DNA of 64,000 nucleotides from CAWGMT01 sp963823675 (GTDB lineage Bacteria > Planctomycetota > Planctomycetia > Isosphaerales > Isosphaeraceae), in contig CAWGMT010000014.1 of the NCBI GenBank assembly GCA_963823675.1, forward strand, positions 124,001 to 188,000, read 5' to 3'. This document shows, in pieces, positions 8,162 through 16,676 of the stretch. A model generated the notes under the pieces. The model had not been told where the DNA came from. It searched no databases and saw only the letters and a program-made list of their open reading frames with translations. A program made the position numbers and the translations under genes. Position 1 is the stretch's first letter, and each line of letters starts with the position of its first letter.

Positions 8162-9688
8162 TCAAACCTTGAGCAAGACTCGCTGGAGGAACAGGTCGTG
8201 AGGAAGCTGGCAGCCTGCCTGTTCGAGCCGGTCCATGAACGTCGGTCGAATGCCGGTCGCGACGAACTCGCCGAAGGCGCGGCCGTCGCCATCGACGCCC
8301 AGTTGGCGGAAGGCGAAGATCTCCTGCATGATGATCGTATCGCCTTCCATGCCGATTACTTCGGAGACGCTGGTAATCTTCCGCGGGCCGCCCGGCAGAC
8401 GGCTCGCCTGGATGATCATGTCAACCGCCGACGCAAACTGCGACCGGAGGGCCCGTATGGGCAGCTCGAGCCCCGCCATGCTGACCATGGTTTCCAGCCG
8501 CGAGAGCGCGTTGCGCGGCGTGTTGGCGTGGACCGTCGTCATCGAGCCCTCGTGGCCGGTGTTCATGGCCTGGATCATGTCCAGAGTCTCCGCGCCCGGC
8601 ATTCGCCGATGATGATGCGATCGGGCCGCATCCGCAGGCGCATTCTTCACGAGGTCGGTCGCCGTGACGGCGCCGCGGCCTTCGATATTGGATGGCCGCG
8701 TCTCCAGCCGCACGACGTGATCCTGCTGAAGCTGCAGCTCGGCGGCGTCTTCGATCGTGATCACCCGGTGTTCGGGATGAATGAAGCTGGAGAGAGTATT
8801 GAGCAGCGTCGTTTTGCCCGAGCCGGTCCCTCCCGAGATGATGACGTTCAACCGCGCCTTCATGGCGGCCTCCATCAAGCGAAGCATCTCGGGCGTGAAG
8901 GCTTTGAACCGCAGGAGATCGTCCTTGGAAAGCGGCCTCGAGCCGAACATCCGGATCGTCACCACCGGACCATCAAGGGCCAGCGGTGGAATGATCGCGT
9001 TGAATCGCGAACCGTCGGGCAGACGGGCGTCCACCATCGGCGAGGTCTCGTCGACGCGGCGGCCGACTCGCGAGACAATGCGGTCGATGATCTGGAGGAG
9101 ATGGTCGTTGTCGCGAAATACGACCTCCGACTTCTGAATTCGCCCTTCCTTCTCGATATAGATTTTCTTGGGCCCGTTGATCATGATGTCGCCGATCTTG
9201 TCGTCCTTGAGCAGAAGCTCGAGCGGGCCGAAGCCGAAGGTCTCGTCGAGAATCTCGTTGACCAGCCGCCCGCGCTCGTTGCGATTGAGCAAGGGGTTCT
9301 CGGTGTCACAGAGCTGCTCGACCACGCCCCGGATCTCGTTGCGCAGCGTCCTGGGATCGACTTCACTGACGCGATTCATGTCGAGCCGGTCGACCAGCCG
9401 CATGTGGATCAAGCGCTTGAGGTTTTCGTATTGCTCCTGCGCGGGATCGACCGGCTTGACCGCATCCATCCGCCGTGACTGCGGTGCCGGCGGGTGGCTT
9501 CCGGACGGCGGTGACGACGGCGGCGCGGGCGCCGCTGGTTGCGGCCGATCGGGAACGTCGGTCGGCGCAGGCGCTGGTGGCGATACGAAAGGCGACGCTG
9601 CCGCCTCGGTCGAGACGGCACCTGCCCCCACTGCCGACGCATGGGAGTTGCGTTGTCCGAAGGGCATCAGTCCAATTCCGCGCAACAT
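8162..9688 (-). CDS. tadA: TadA/CpaF pilus assembly ATPase, with a scrambled Walker B segment
   Basis: 508 residues, secretion ATPase of the VirB11/CpaF family powering Flp pilus assembly. After a Pro-rich N-terminus come FGFGPLELLLKDDKIGDIMI, the Walker A stretch VIISGGTGSGKTTLLNTLS, HRVITIEDAAELQLQQDHVV, and AMNTGHEGSMTTVHANTPRN. Between VKNA and GAETLDMIQAM the frame reads PADAARSHHHRRMP instead of the expected LRMRPDRIIIGECR-type Walker B: one extra base near 8645 and one missing base near 8600 cancel out. The reading frame stays open but the motif is destroyed. Stop is 6 bp before tadB. Confidence 0.9.
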   Translation of the reverse strand: MLRGIGLMPFGQRNSHASAVGAGAVSTEAAASPFVSPPAPAPTDVPDRPQPAAPAPPSSPPSGSHPPAPQSRRMDAVKPVDPAQEQYENLKRLIHMRLVDRLDMNRVSEVDPRTLRNEIRGVVEQLCDTENPLLNRNERGRLVNEILDETFGFGPLELLLKDDKIGDIMINGPKKIYIEKEGRIQKSEVVFRDNDHLLQIIDRIVSRVGRRVDETSPMVDARLPDGSRFNAIIPPLALDGPVVTIRMFGSRPLSKDDLLRFKAFTPEMLRLMEAAMKARLNVIISGGTGSGKTTLLNTLSSFIHPEHRVITIEDAAELQLQQDHVVRLETRPSNIEGRGAVTATDLVKNAPADAARSHHHRRMPGAETLDMIQAMNTGHEGSMTTVHANTPRNALSRLETMVSMAGLELPIRALRSQFASAVDMIIQASRLPGGPRKITSVSEVIGMEGDTIIMQEIFAFRQLGVDGDGRAFGEFVATGIRPTFMDRLEQAGCQLPHDLFLQRVLLKV

Positions 9689-9716
9689 CGGTTTTTAGCT
9701 CCTGGTGTCAACACGA

Positions 9717-10896
9717 TCAGAGAAACGCCGCGAAGAGGCCCCTCCTGGGCTTGGCTTCGCGCTCCAGGAAGGGCCACAGAGAACGAGTCATCTCGAGAAA
9801 CACCTGATGCGGCCGGCTTCCCCTGGCGACATCTCCGATCGGCAATCCCCTGATGCGCGCATCCTGAAAGACCTTGTTCGCCAGCGGAATCTGCCACGAG
9901 ATCGGCGCCTTGAGGATTTCCTCCGCTTTCTTCAGGCTGATTTCCGATTCGAACGAGCCGACGCGATTGGCGACCAGCTTGACCTTCTCGGCCAGACCGT
10001 CGAACTGGCGGAACAGGTTGATCAGCCTCGCGGTGTTCCGCAGGCACAGGAGCTCGAGATGCACGACGACCAGAATCAGATCGGAGATCTCGAAGGCGGC
10101 AAAATCCGACGCGTGAAGTCCGATGCTCGTATCCACGATCACGGTGCCGAAGGCCGCGCGCAGCATGCCCAGCAGGCGCCTGAGAATCTCCGGGTCGATG
10201 GCCGCGGCCTCCTGCATCGAAATGGGATGGGGCAAGACGAAAAGCCCCGAGCCGTGCTGAATGATCGATCGCTTGAGGAGCGTCAGATCCAGGCGCTCGA
10301 ACTGCTGGATGACATCGCTGAGCGTGCGATCGGGGACGATGTTGAGGAACGCGTCGATCGTGCCGAACATCAGGTCGAGATCGACCAGCATCGTCTCGTG
10401 CTGCTTGCTGGAAGCGAGGATCGTCCCCAGGTTCACGGCCACCGTCGTACAGCCGATTCCCCCGGTTGCGCCGGTCACGGTGACGATCCGGGGCCCTTGC
10501 GCCTTGCACGTCTGGGAATCGTCGCGTCCGCGCAGGAGGTGAGCGACGCATGCGAGCAGCTCGGCGGGCTCGATCGGCAATGTGAGAAACTCGCGCGCCG
10601 GCACGAAGGGACTTGAGGATCAGGGCGCTGTCGGTGGATCGGCTGGCCGGGAGCACGACCGCGTCGGGGTTGGCCGCGATCAACGTTCCGATAAGTTCGA
10701 AGGCGTGATTCGGCTCGTGGTCCAGGGCGACGACCGTCACCTCCGCCCCGATTTCGCGAGCTCGGCGTGCGGCCTCCTGGTAGCTGGTGAAGATCTCGGC
10801 CAGCCAGAATTCCGCCATCCCCTGCAAGGTGCGGTGCAACGAGGCTCGCGACTCCTCGTTGGGATCGACGACGACGATTCGGATGAGGTCCTTCAT
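9717..10896 (-). pseudogene. tadZ: TadZ/CpaE, receiver-like plus ParA-like ATPase, one frameshift
   Basis: Starts at 10896 (MKDLIRIVVVDPNEESRASL), an atypical receiver domain, then LILKSLRAGAR. There the frame slips (about 10602, one base lost in a CG run) and continues EFLTLPIEPAELLACVAHLL, a ParA/MinD domain with deviant Walker A TVTGATGGIGCTTVAVNLG, MLVDLDLMFG, VIVDTSIGLHASDFAAF and KLVANRV. CpaE/TadZ proteins localise the pilus machine at a pole. An earlier in-frame ATG at 10950 exists but its extra residues look like intergenic sequence. The lesion is single-base and may be technical. Confidence 0.85.
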
Positions 10897-10946
10897 GGCA
10901 GTGGGCTCGCGACTCTGGCGGTGCGGAAGATCTCGGCGAACGGACG

Positions 10947-11945
10947 TCAAGGAGCCGTCTCATCGTCGAGTAACTCCTCGGCGCTCGAACCAGGCCCCAG
11001 CGCGTTTGCCGCGGGACCGCGCGTGCGGCGCGCCATCAGGCCCGCCTTGTCGATGAGCTCGGTCATGGCGGACTGATCCACGAGCACGCGCTCGACGTGG
11101 CCGGCGGACCCGGGCAGCCCGCGATAGATCGTCGCGATCCGGGGTGGGGGCGGCGTCCTGGGGGCGGGAGGCTCGACGGGCTTCCTGGCCAGCAGTTGCC
11201 TGAGCTCGGCGATCTCCTGCTCGAGCTTGATTCGCCTTTGCTCCTCGGACTTCCAGCGACGCTCCTGCTCCGAATCGCCGGCCGGCTTCGGCACCACGGT
11301 TTGATCATTGACGCCTCGCAGCGAGAGCGAGAGAATTCCCTTGGCGCGAGCCGCGACGACCGTGATGACTTCCTGGGGGCTCAAGGCCAGCGTCACGGTT
11401 CGCGATTGCACCGTTTTTTCTTCCTGGCGCGTGAAGGTCTGGCCCGCCGCGAGGACCAGCACGTTCTGGAGAATCGTCTCGCCGCGCGGCTCGTGCTTCT
11501 CGGACTGTTCGTAGCGAATCACGTCAACGTGGTGCCCCGGCAGGATGAAGCCCGAGACACTCGACTGTTCGGTCACGTCGAGCGCGAATGCCCGCATGCC
11601 CGGGGGAATGTTGGCGACCAATCCCGGCGGGGTCCCCTTGGGTCCCAGCTTTTTCTCGATGATCGGATCGCCTTCGAGCATCGCCGTCTTTACCCAGCGA
11701 TCCTCGACGTCCTTGAACGCCGCGAACGCCCCCGCCGGCACGGCCGACTTGGCTATCTTGGTCACCTTGACCATGTCGAGCTTCAAGAGTTCTTCATCCT
11801 TGAGGTCCCGGTTCGCGACCAGCACGTCGAGCGTTTCGTTGTCGTTGCCCGGGGCGCGCGAGCCCAGAAGCAACCGCGACAAGAACATCGCGATCAGACC
11901 CAGCACGACCGCGAAAGCCAGGAACCCGACCGATCTGCCATTCAT
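10947..11945 (-). CDS. cpaB: CpaB/RcpC pilus assembly protein
   Basis: 332 residues from ATG 11945. N-terminal anchor GFLAFAVVLGLIAMFLSRLL, then the SAF-like segment LDVLVANRDLKDEELLKLD and GDPIIEKKLGPKGTPPGLVA, IPPGMRAFALDVTEQSSVSG and ILPGHHVDVIRYE, which are typical of Flp pilus assembly CpaB. The C-terminal third is a charged coiled-coil-like region (EQERRWKSEEQRRIKLEQEI) with a Pro-rich stretch. The start overlaps the cpaA stop as ATGA, indicating translational coupling; a start 33 bp earlier lies inside cpaA and is less likely. Confidence 0.9.
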   Translation of the reverse strand: MNGRSVGFLAFAVVLGLIAMFLSRLLLGSRAPGNDNETLDVLVANRDLKDEELLKLDMVKVTKIAKSAVPAGAFAAFKDVEDRWVKTAMLEGDPIIEKKLGPKGTPPGLVANIPPGMRAFALDVTEQSSVSGFILPGHHVDVIRYEQSEKHEPRGETILQNVLVLAAGQTFTRQEEKTVQSRTVTLALSPQEVITVVAARAKGILSLSLRGVNDQTVVPKPAGDSEQERRWKSEEQRRIKLEQEIAELRQLLARKPVEPPAPRTPPPPRIATIYRGLPGSAGHVERVLVDQSAMTELIDKAGLMARRTRGPAANALGPGSSAEELLDDETAP

Positions 11946-12607
11946 CGTTGCACTTCCTTTCGGTGACTTCGCTTGCAATCGATCGCGGACGGGGCCGGTG
12001 GCGGAAACCCATCACGCGGAGCGTGATGACTGCTGCCGACCGATCGCGGCCTTGGCTTGTACGGCTCAGAACAGGAGCCCAAGCGAAGAGAAAGCGCGAT
12101 CGAGCCGATCGCGATCGGAATTCCATAGGGAAGGAGCATCATCCCGGGCTTGCGCTGCGCGGCCCTTTCGGCCAGCGCGCTGGGATTGCGGATGACCAGG
12201 ATCTCACGGCCGATCTCCTGGGTCATGATCAGGTGCTTCCAGATCTCGCCGGTGTAAGCCATCATCCCCAGCGCGATTGCCCCTCCCACCAAGGCCGTCG
12301 AGACGAAAGCCTCGAACACGAGCCAAGGCCCGATCCAGGCCCCCAATCCGGCCATGAGCTTCACGTCGCCGGCTCCCATGCCGCCAATCGCGTAGAGCGG
12401 CAAGAGGCTCAAGAGCCCAACGATTGCGCCGGCCGTTGACCACATGAGCTTGTCGCTGCCGCCGGTCAATACCGCCAGCGCCAGTCCGGCCAGCAGGAAG
12501 TGGTACGTCAGCCAGTTCGGGACCCGGAGAGAACGACCGTCGATCACCGCCGCCTCGATCAGGATCAACGACACCACCCACATCACTTCTCGAGGAAGAT
12601 GTTCCAC
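11942..12607 (-). CDS. cpaA: Prepilin peptidase CpaA/TadV (A24 family)
   Basis: 221 residues. Contains the two aspartates of GxGD prepilin peptidases: AAVIDGRSLRVPNWLTYHF near the N-terminus and GGMGAGDVKLMAGLGAWIGP after the second pair of helices. Five or six membrane segments. It cleaves the Flp pilins encoded just upstream. The last 40 or so residues (from about SCSEPYKPRPRSVGSSHHAP) are not expected in the family and include a REP-like palindrome at 12010-12028, so the native end may have been extended by an inserted repeat. Confidence 0.9.
   Translation of the reverse strand: MEHLPREVMWVVSLILIEAAVIDGRSLRVPNWLTYHFLLAGLALAVLTGGSDKLMWSTAGAIVGLLSLLPLYAIGGMGAGDVKLMAGLGAWIGPWLVFEAFVSTALVGGAIALGMMAYTGEIWKHLIMTQEIGREILVIRNPSALAERAAQRKPGMMLLPYGIPIAIGSIALSLRLGSCSEPYKPRPRSVGSSHHAPRDGFPPPAPSAIDCKRSHRKEVQR
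12010..12028. repeat. REP-like palindrome CATCACGC-GGA-GCGTGATG
   Basis: Eight-base perfect arms with a three-base loop, lying inside the 3' end of cpaA. It shares the core CACGC-NNN-GCGTG with the palindrome at 15725-15750, so both belong to one family of dispersed palindromes. Confidence 0.6.
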
Positions 12608-12746
12608 GAATGGCCCCTCTGATCAAAGAAGGACATCGCGCCGGACGAAGGACCACCCTCCATCTCGCCGCGATGCCCTTGAAACTGACTGCCCGAAGGC
12701 GAATGATCGCCTCGAAAAGACGACTCTGGTCGGCTCGATCCCGGTC

Positions 12747-12944
12747 TCAGGAGCCTGATGTCGGGAGAGCGCTGCTGACTGTGCTGAACGTGCCGCTCAC
12801 CGAAGTTGCGAGCGCCTGCACGATCGTGACGATGGCCACCACGATCAGGCCTAACATCACCGCATATTCGACGGCCGTCGGGCCGTCCTCGCTGCTGAGG
12901 AAATGTCGCAACTGACTCGCTAGTCTTCGCATCTTGATCTCCAC
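12747..12944 (-). CDS. flp: Flp-type pilin (second copy)
   Basis: 65 residues. Leader ending in SSEDG, then PTAVEYAVMLGLIVVAIVTI: cleavage after G with Glu at +5 and adjacent Tyr, the hallmark of Flp/Fap pilins, then a single hydrophobic helix and a short Ser/Thr-rich tail. Start may be at 12944 or at 12932 (MRRLASQLRHFL). Nearly identical core to the pilin just upstream; tandem duplication. 12608-12746 is short spacer. Confidence 0.92.
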   Translation of the reverse strand: MEIKMRRLASQLRHFLSSEDGPTAVEYAVMLGLIVVAIVTIVQALATSVSGTFSTVSSALPTSGS

Positions 12945-13034
12945 GTCGGAGCTGGCCGCGATTCGGGTTCGCCACGGAGCCGACCGCGAATGCGACGCTC
13001 CAACAGATGATGGGGTTCCTACTCGATCTTCGTC

Positions 13035-13238
13035 TCACGAGCTCGCCGGCGTGAGTGAGCTGCTGACCGTGCTGAAGGTACCGCTGACGCTCGTGGCCAA
13101 ACTCTTGACGATCGTGACGATCGCCACGACGATCAGGCCCAGCATGACCGCATACTCGACGGCGGTCGGGCCCTCCTCACTGGAGAGGAATTTCTGAACT
13201 GCCCTCACCAAACCGTTCATGATGCACTCCTTCTGCAA
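13035..13238 (-). CDS. flp: Flp-type pilin (first copy)
   Basis: 67 residues, SSEEG before PTAVEYAVMLGLIVVAIVTI, the same processing site and helix as its neighbour at 12747-12944. Start either at 13238 (MQKECIMNGL) or at 13220 (MNGLVRAVQKFL); a GGAG stretch is visible before the first. It is the first gene of the Tad cluster and is expected to be the major pilin. Confidence 0.92.
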   Translation of the reverse strand: MQKECIMNGLVRAVQKFLSSEEGPTAVEYAVMLGLIVVAIVTIVKSLATSVSGTFSTVSSSLTPASS

Positions 13239-13646
13239 GGTTTCTCCAAGCTGCCAGGGGACAGTGCCAGTGAACCTCTTCCACCGGCCGGAACTGAGAC
13301 ACGGCGGCCTCTCGCCCGAGTTCTGTAGCGGCTTGGGCCACTCGATCCTCGAATCGGGCCGCCATGCTCATTGCAACCCTAGCTCGCCTTTCTCGCTGCG
13401 TTCGAAGCCCTTGCGAGACGAGCGGACTTTGATTCGTTTCCGCAACATTTGAGCGCTCGCGGACGTGCCTGACTGCCGGCACCAATTCAGACCGGATTCC
13501 GACCTATGCTAGTTACATGGAAGCGAACAGCGGTTTCGCTTGCCTCGAGTCGAGTGCCGGGACCTGAATGGCGAGCCCGCCGCGCGGACGACAAGCCGAA
13601 CAAAGGGCGATGACTCGCAATCGCTGCACCGAGGGAGACCGATCTC
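13239..13646. other. Gene-free divergent spacer between flp and the prenyltransferase-repeat gene
   Basis: No coding region fits this 408-bp stretch. It must hold the promoters of the leftward Tad operon and the rightward gene. I looked for a sigma-54 type GG/GC pair on the minus strand near 13460-13500 and found none convincing. Confidence 0.4.
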
Positions 13647-14610
13647 TTGAACCCGAACTGGCAGGAACAAGCGCGACGTGAGCTCGCCGGCATCAAATCG
13701 GCCCCCAGCGGCTGGAGTTATGGGCGCATCGGGGCTCCATGCGTCGAGCCGACGGTTCTCGCCTGCCTGGCCCTTCTTCGCGCGGGAGACGAGGAATCGC
13801 GCGACGACGATCTCGCACACAGCCGCACCGCAGCCCTTTGGCTGGTCGCGATCCAGCGAACCGAGGGCAGGCTGCCGGTTTCTCAGGCTCTCGAGGGGCC
13901 CGGGTGGACGACCCCATTCGCCATCCTCCTCTGGTCTACACTCGCGGTTCACCACTCCGAACGCGCGCGTGCCGTCCGCTGGCTGCTGGCAATGGCGGGG
14001 AATACGCGCAGAGCGCGATGCCCAAGTGCGCCGGATCGTCGGACACAACCTCACTCTCGCCGGGTGGCCGTGGGTGGAGGGAACCCATTCCTGGGTCGAG
14101 CCCACCGCCCTGTCCATCCTGGCCCTCGGTCGCGCCGGCCTGGGCAACCACCCCCGCGTCGCCAGCGGCACGCGGATGATCCTCGACCGCGCGCTGCCCC
14201 ACGGGGGGTGGAACTGCGGCAACAAGACCGTGTTCGGACGGGAGCTCCGCCCCCAGCCCGTTCCCACCGCCGTGTCGCTCCTGGCGCTGGCGGCGCAGGG
14301 AGTTCGCTCGCAGGCCGTTAGCCGAGCCGTCGATTATCTGCGGCGAACCGTTTCGGGATTGCGCGCGCCCGTTTCTCTCGGCTGGAGCGTGCTGGCCCTT
14401 CGCGCCCATCAGGCAATGCCCCCCGATGCAGACGCCGCGCTCGAGCGAGCCTTCGCGGAATCCACCGGGAGCATTGACCCGGTGCGCAGCCTGGCTCTCT
14501 TGCTCCTGGCTTCCCGGGAAGAGAGCGCGAGTATCTTGACGTCATCCGCCTCGAGCCGGAGCGAAAGCCACCCGACCACCAGGGAGATTCAACGTGAACC
14601 GTCTTCGTGA
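13647..14610 (+). pseudogene. Prenyltransferase/squalene-oxidase-repeat protein, one frameshift
   Basis: TTG start at 13647 with GGGAGA about 10 bases before. The reading begins WQEQARRELAGI and GWSYGRIGAPCVEPTVLACL, WLVAIQRTEGRLPVSQAL. Near 14000 the frame changes and continues IVGHNLTLAGWPWVEGTHSW, VEPTALSILALGRAGLGNHP, PHGGWNCGNKTVFGRELRPQ, PVPTAVSLLALAAQG. The GW and VEPT repeats are those of the alpha/alpha-toroid shared by squalene cyclases and prenyltransferase beta subunits; no DxDD cyclase motif is seen, so a non-enzymatic or unknown role is likely. The 3' end overlaps the DUF362 gene by 17 bp, implying an operon. Confidence 0.7.
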
Positions 14611-15598
14611 TCTCGTGATCAAGCGGCGATCCTTCTTGACCGGCGCCGGCGGAGCGATCGCCGCCGGCCTGGGTGCCAAGCACCTCGGCGACTGGAACGA
14701 ATGGTCGTTCCGCGCGCGGGTTTTCATCGCCAGGGCAACCTCGTATGAGGCCGATCTCGAAACGATCATCAAGAACGGACTGGTCGAGCTGGGTCAGAGC
14801 CCGGCCTGGGTCAAAGGCAAAACTGTCCTGCTCAAGCCCAATCTCGTGGAAGCCACCGATCGAGCCCCGCACATCAACACGCATCCCGCCGTGGTGCGCG
14901 CGGCCGCCCAAGTGTTTCGAAGCTGGGGAGCCCAGAGTGTCATCGTGGCGGAGGGCCCCGGGCACTGTAGCGACACGCAGCTTGTACTCGATGAGTCGGG
15001 CCTGGGACCGACCCTCCGGCAATCGAAGCTCGATTTTGTCGACCTGAACCACGACGACGTCGTTTTCGTCTCGAATCGCCTGCGACAATCATCGCTCTCG
15101 CAGCTCGCCTTGCCCGCCACCTTGATGCATGCCGACCTGATCGTCTCGCTACCGAAAATGAAGACGCACCACTGGGTCGGAGTGACGCTTTCGCTCAAGA
15201 ACCTGTTCGGCGTGATGCCGGGGATTGTCTATGGCTGGCCCAAGAACGTCCTGCATTTCGCCGGGATCGGCCCGTCGATACTGGACATCGCGGCGGCCGT
15301 GCGCCCTCACCTGGCGATCGTCGATGGCATCATTGGCATGGAGGGGGACGGGCCGATCATGGGAACTGCCAAGCCCGCCGGGGTACTGGTGATGGGCACA
15401 AACCTGCCCGCGGTCGATGCGACCTGCGTGCGGCTCATGGATCTCAACCCCTGGCGGGTCGGCTATCTCGCGGGGGCCTCCGGCCGGCTCGGCCCGATCG
15501 CCGCACGTAATATCGACCAATGCGGCGAGCCGATTGCCAGCGTCGCTACGCGATTCGAGATCCTCGACCACCCGTCGCTGGCGATTCTTCGGTCGTAA
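14594..15598 (+). CDS. DUF362 protein with Tat signal
   Basis: 334 residues. Twin-arginine signal KRRSFLTGAGGAIAAGLGA at residues 10-28. The DUF362 core is complete: VLLKPNLVEATDRAPHINTH, VVRAAAQVF, VIVAEGPGH, VSLPKMKTHHWVGVTLSLKN, LFGVMPGIVYGWPK and AIVDGIIGMEGDGPIMG. Some DUF362 proteins carry Fe-S clusters; this one has few cysteines, so cofactor and reaction are unknown. Start at 14594 is inside the upstream gene, consistent with coupling. Exported, folded, periplasmic. Confidence 0.85.
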   Translation: MNRLRDLVIKRRSFLTGAGGAIAAGLGAKHLGDWNEWSFRARVFIARATSYEADLETIIKNGLVELGQSPAWVKGKTVLLKPNLVEATDRAPHINTHPAVVRAAAQVFRSWGAQSVIVAEGPGHCSDTQLVLDESGLGPTLRQSKLDFVDLNHDDVVFVSNRLRQSSLSQLALPATLMHADLIVSLPKMKTHHWVGVTLSLKNLFGVMPGIVYGWPKNVLHFAGIGPSILDIAAAVRPHLAIVDGIIGMEGDGPIMGTAKPAGVLVMGTNLPAVDATCVRLMDLNPWRVGYLAGASGRLGPIAARNIDQCGEPIASVATRFEILDHPSLAILRS

Positions 15599-15724
15599 AC
15601 CGCCAGAAGGTGCCATTCGTCGCGCCCGCGCTAAAACCCCTCGAAGGCGAACATCGTTTAACCCGGAGCCGACGGCGACGGCGATCGTTCCGACCGGTAC
15701 ACTGGACGCCGTCGCCGTTGATCT

Positions 15725-15750
15725 CGTTCCCACGCTCCGCGTGGGAATGC
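15725..15750. repeat. REP-like palindrome TTCCCACGC-TCC-GCGTGGGAA
   Basis: Nine-base perfect arms around TCC, embedded in cgttccc...gggaatgc. Palindromes of this kind are abundant in planctomycete intergenic DNA (from memory). The surrounding stretch 15599-16140 has no gene I can support; open frames there are short or arise from high G+C. Confidence 0.6.
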
Positions 15751-16140
15751 CGTCTTCGACAACAGTTTCGCCGGGGGGCGTGCGCCTTTGCTCGTCTCGG
15801 CCCGACGTCCCCTCGCTCGGCGGCCGATCCGTCGCTGTCGGCCAGAGTTGGGATCGTGTTGCCGCTTGGGCTGCGGCCAAAGGCGCGGAGGGCAGCGGAT
15901 GGGCGCGGCGATCACCGGCAAGCTAGCCAGCGGCCCGTCTGGTTCGGGCGGCAATCCGTTGCGCGGAGCAGGCTACGATTCTTCTCTCAGGCGCTCCTGT
16001 TGCGCGTATCCGCACGGCGCTCACGAGACGAGGTCCGATCACCGCTCGTGAGACTCGGCGCGGCCGCCCCGCCCCGTTGGCAGGGTTCGGGTGAGGCAAC
16101 GAGGCCGGCTCAGTAACAAAAACCGCGACTCAACGCCGAA

Positions 16141-16164
16141 GGGGATTCCAATTGTCGCTGATCA
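16141..16164. repeat. Orphan end of the IS21-type element found at 17924-20438
   Basis: GGGGATTCCAATTGTCGC followed by TGATCA closely matches the right end of the nearby IS21 element (20413-20438). No transposase adjoins it, so it appears to be the remnant of another insertion. Confidence 0.5.
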
Positions 16165-16249
16165 ATTGCGCAGACCTCGCAGTGCGCTCCCTTTGCTCTC
16201 GATGTGTGGGCGAATGGAGTCGATCGTTGCCTGCTCTTTAGGTAGCGGG

Positions 16250-16328
16250 CAATAATCCCCTTCTGCCCGCCTGGGTGGATGCAAGTGCCGGTTGTTGGAT
16301 AACAGGTAATAATCCCCTTTATTTCCCG
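16250..16328. repeat. Pair of AATAATCCCCTT repeats, IS-end-like
   Basis: AATAATCCCCTT occurs at 16250-16261 and 16317-16328 in the same orientation, each preceded by a GGGC or AGGT and with GCCCGCC or TTTCCCGC following. Spaced short repeats like these resemble the transposase-binding repeats at IS21 termini. No transposase in this family is seen nearby. Confidence 0.35.
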
Positions 16329-16385
16329 CTATCTTGACTTCGGCCGGAAACCGTGCATGATGACAGCAGAAAGGGGGGATCGCCC

Positions 16386-16676
16386 ATGACCGACGGACAA
16401 GCGTATGAATTAGAGATTGCGACATACCCGCTCACTTCAGAAGTCGTCGATGCAGGTGTGACGATCCCGGAGGAGATCCAATGTCTGCTCAATGCGGGCT
16501 GGACGTGGCACGGAGACAAGTTGGTACATCCCGCAGATAAGGATATTTGGAGGATGTATAAACGAATTGATTCTCCCAAAGTAGGCAGCGAGAGGTTTGA
16601 TGCCGAGATCAAGCAAGCCGTGAGAGAGGCACGGTGGCGGAAGCGGCGGATGGAGGCAACGGGCAATGAGGACTGA
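16386..16676 (+). CDS. Small hypothetical protein upstream of recombinase
   Basis: 96 residues from ATG 16386, which has AGGGGGGAT upstream. Sequence includes TIPEEIQCLLNAGWTWHGD and DIWRMYKRIDSPKVGSERF; charged C-terminus (REARWRKRRME). Not recognised. Its stop overlaps the recombinase start by 11 bp, so it is translationally linked and may be a recombination accessory factor. Confidence 0.55.
   Translation: MTDGQAYELEIATYPLTSEVVDAGVTIPEEIQCLLNAGWTWHGDKLVHPADKDIWRMYKRIDSPKVGSERFDAEIKQAVREARWRKRRMEATGNED

Noticed and set aside
7370..9478. 702-residue plus-strand frame
   Set aside because: Lies opposite tadB and tadA, whose motifs are clear on the minus strand; composition is that of antisense high-G+C DNA.
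13440..13510. Sigma-54 promoter before flp
   Set aside because: A TTGGTGCC...GGCAC stretch is present but spacing and the -12 GC element do not fit.
15149..15880. 243-residue minus-strand frame
   Set aside because: Antisense to the end of the DUF362 gene and through a gene-free stretch with a palindrome; no protein character.
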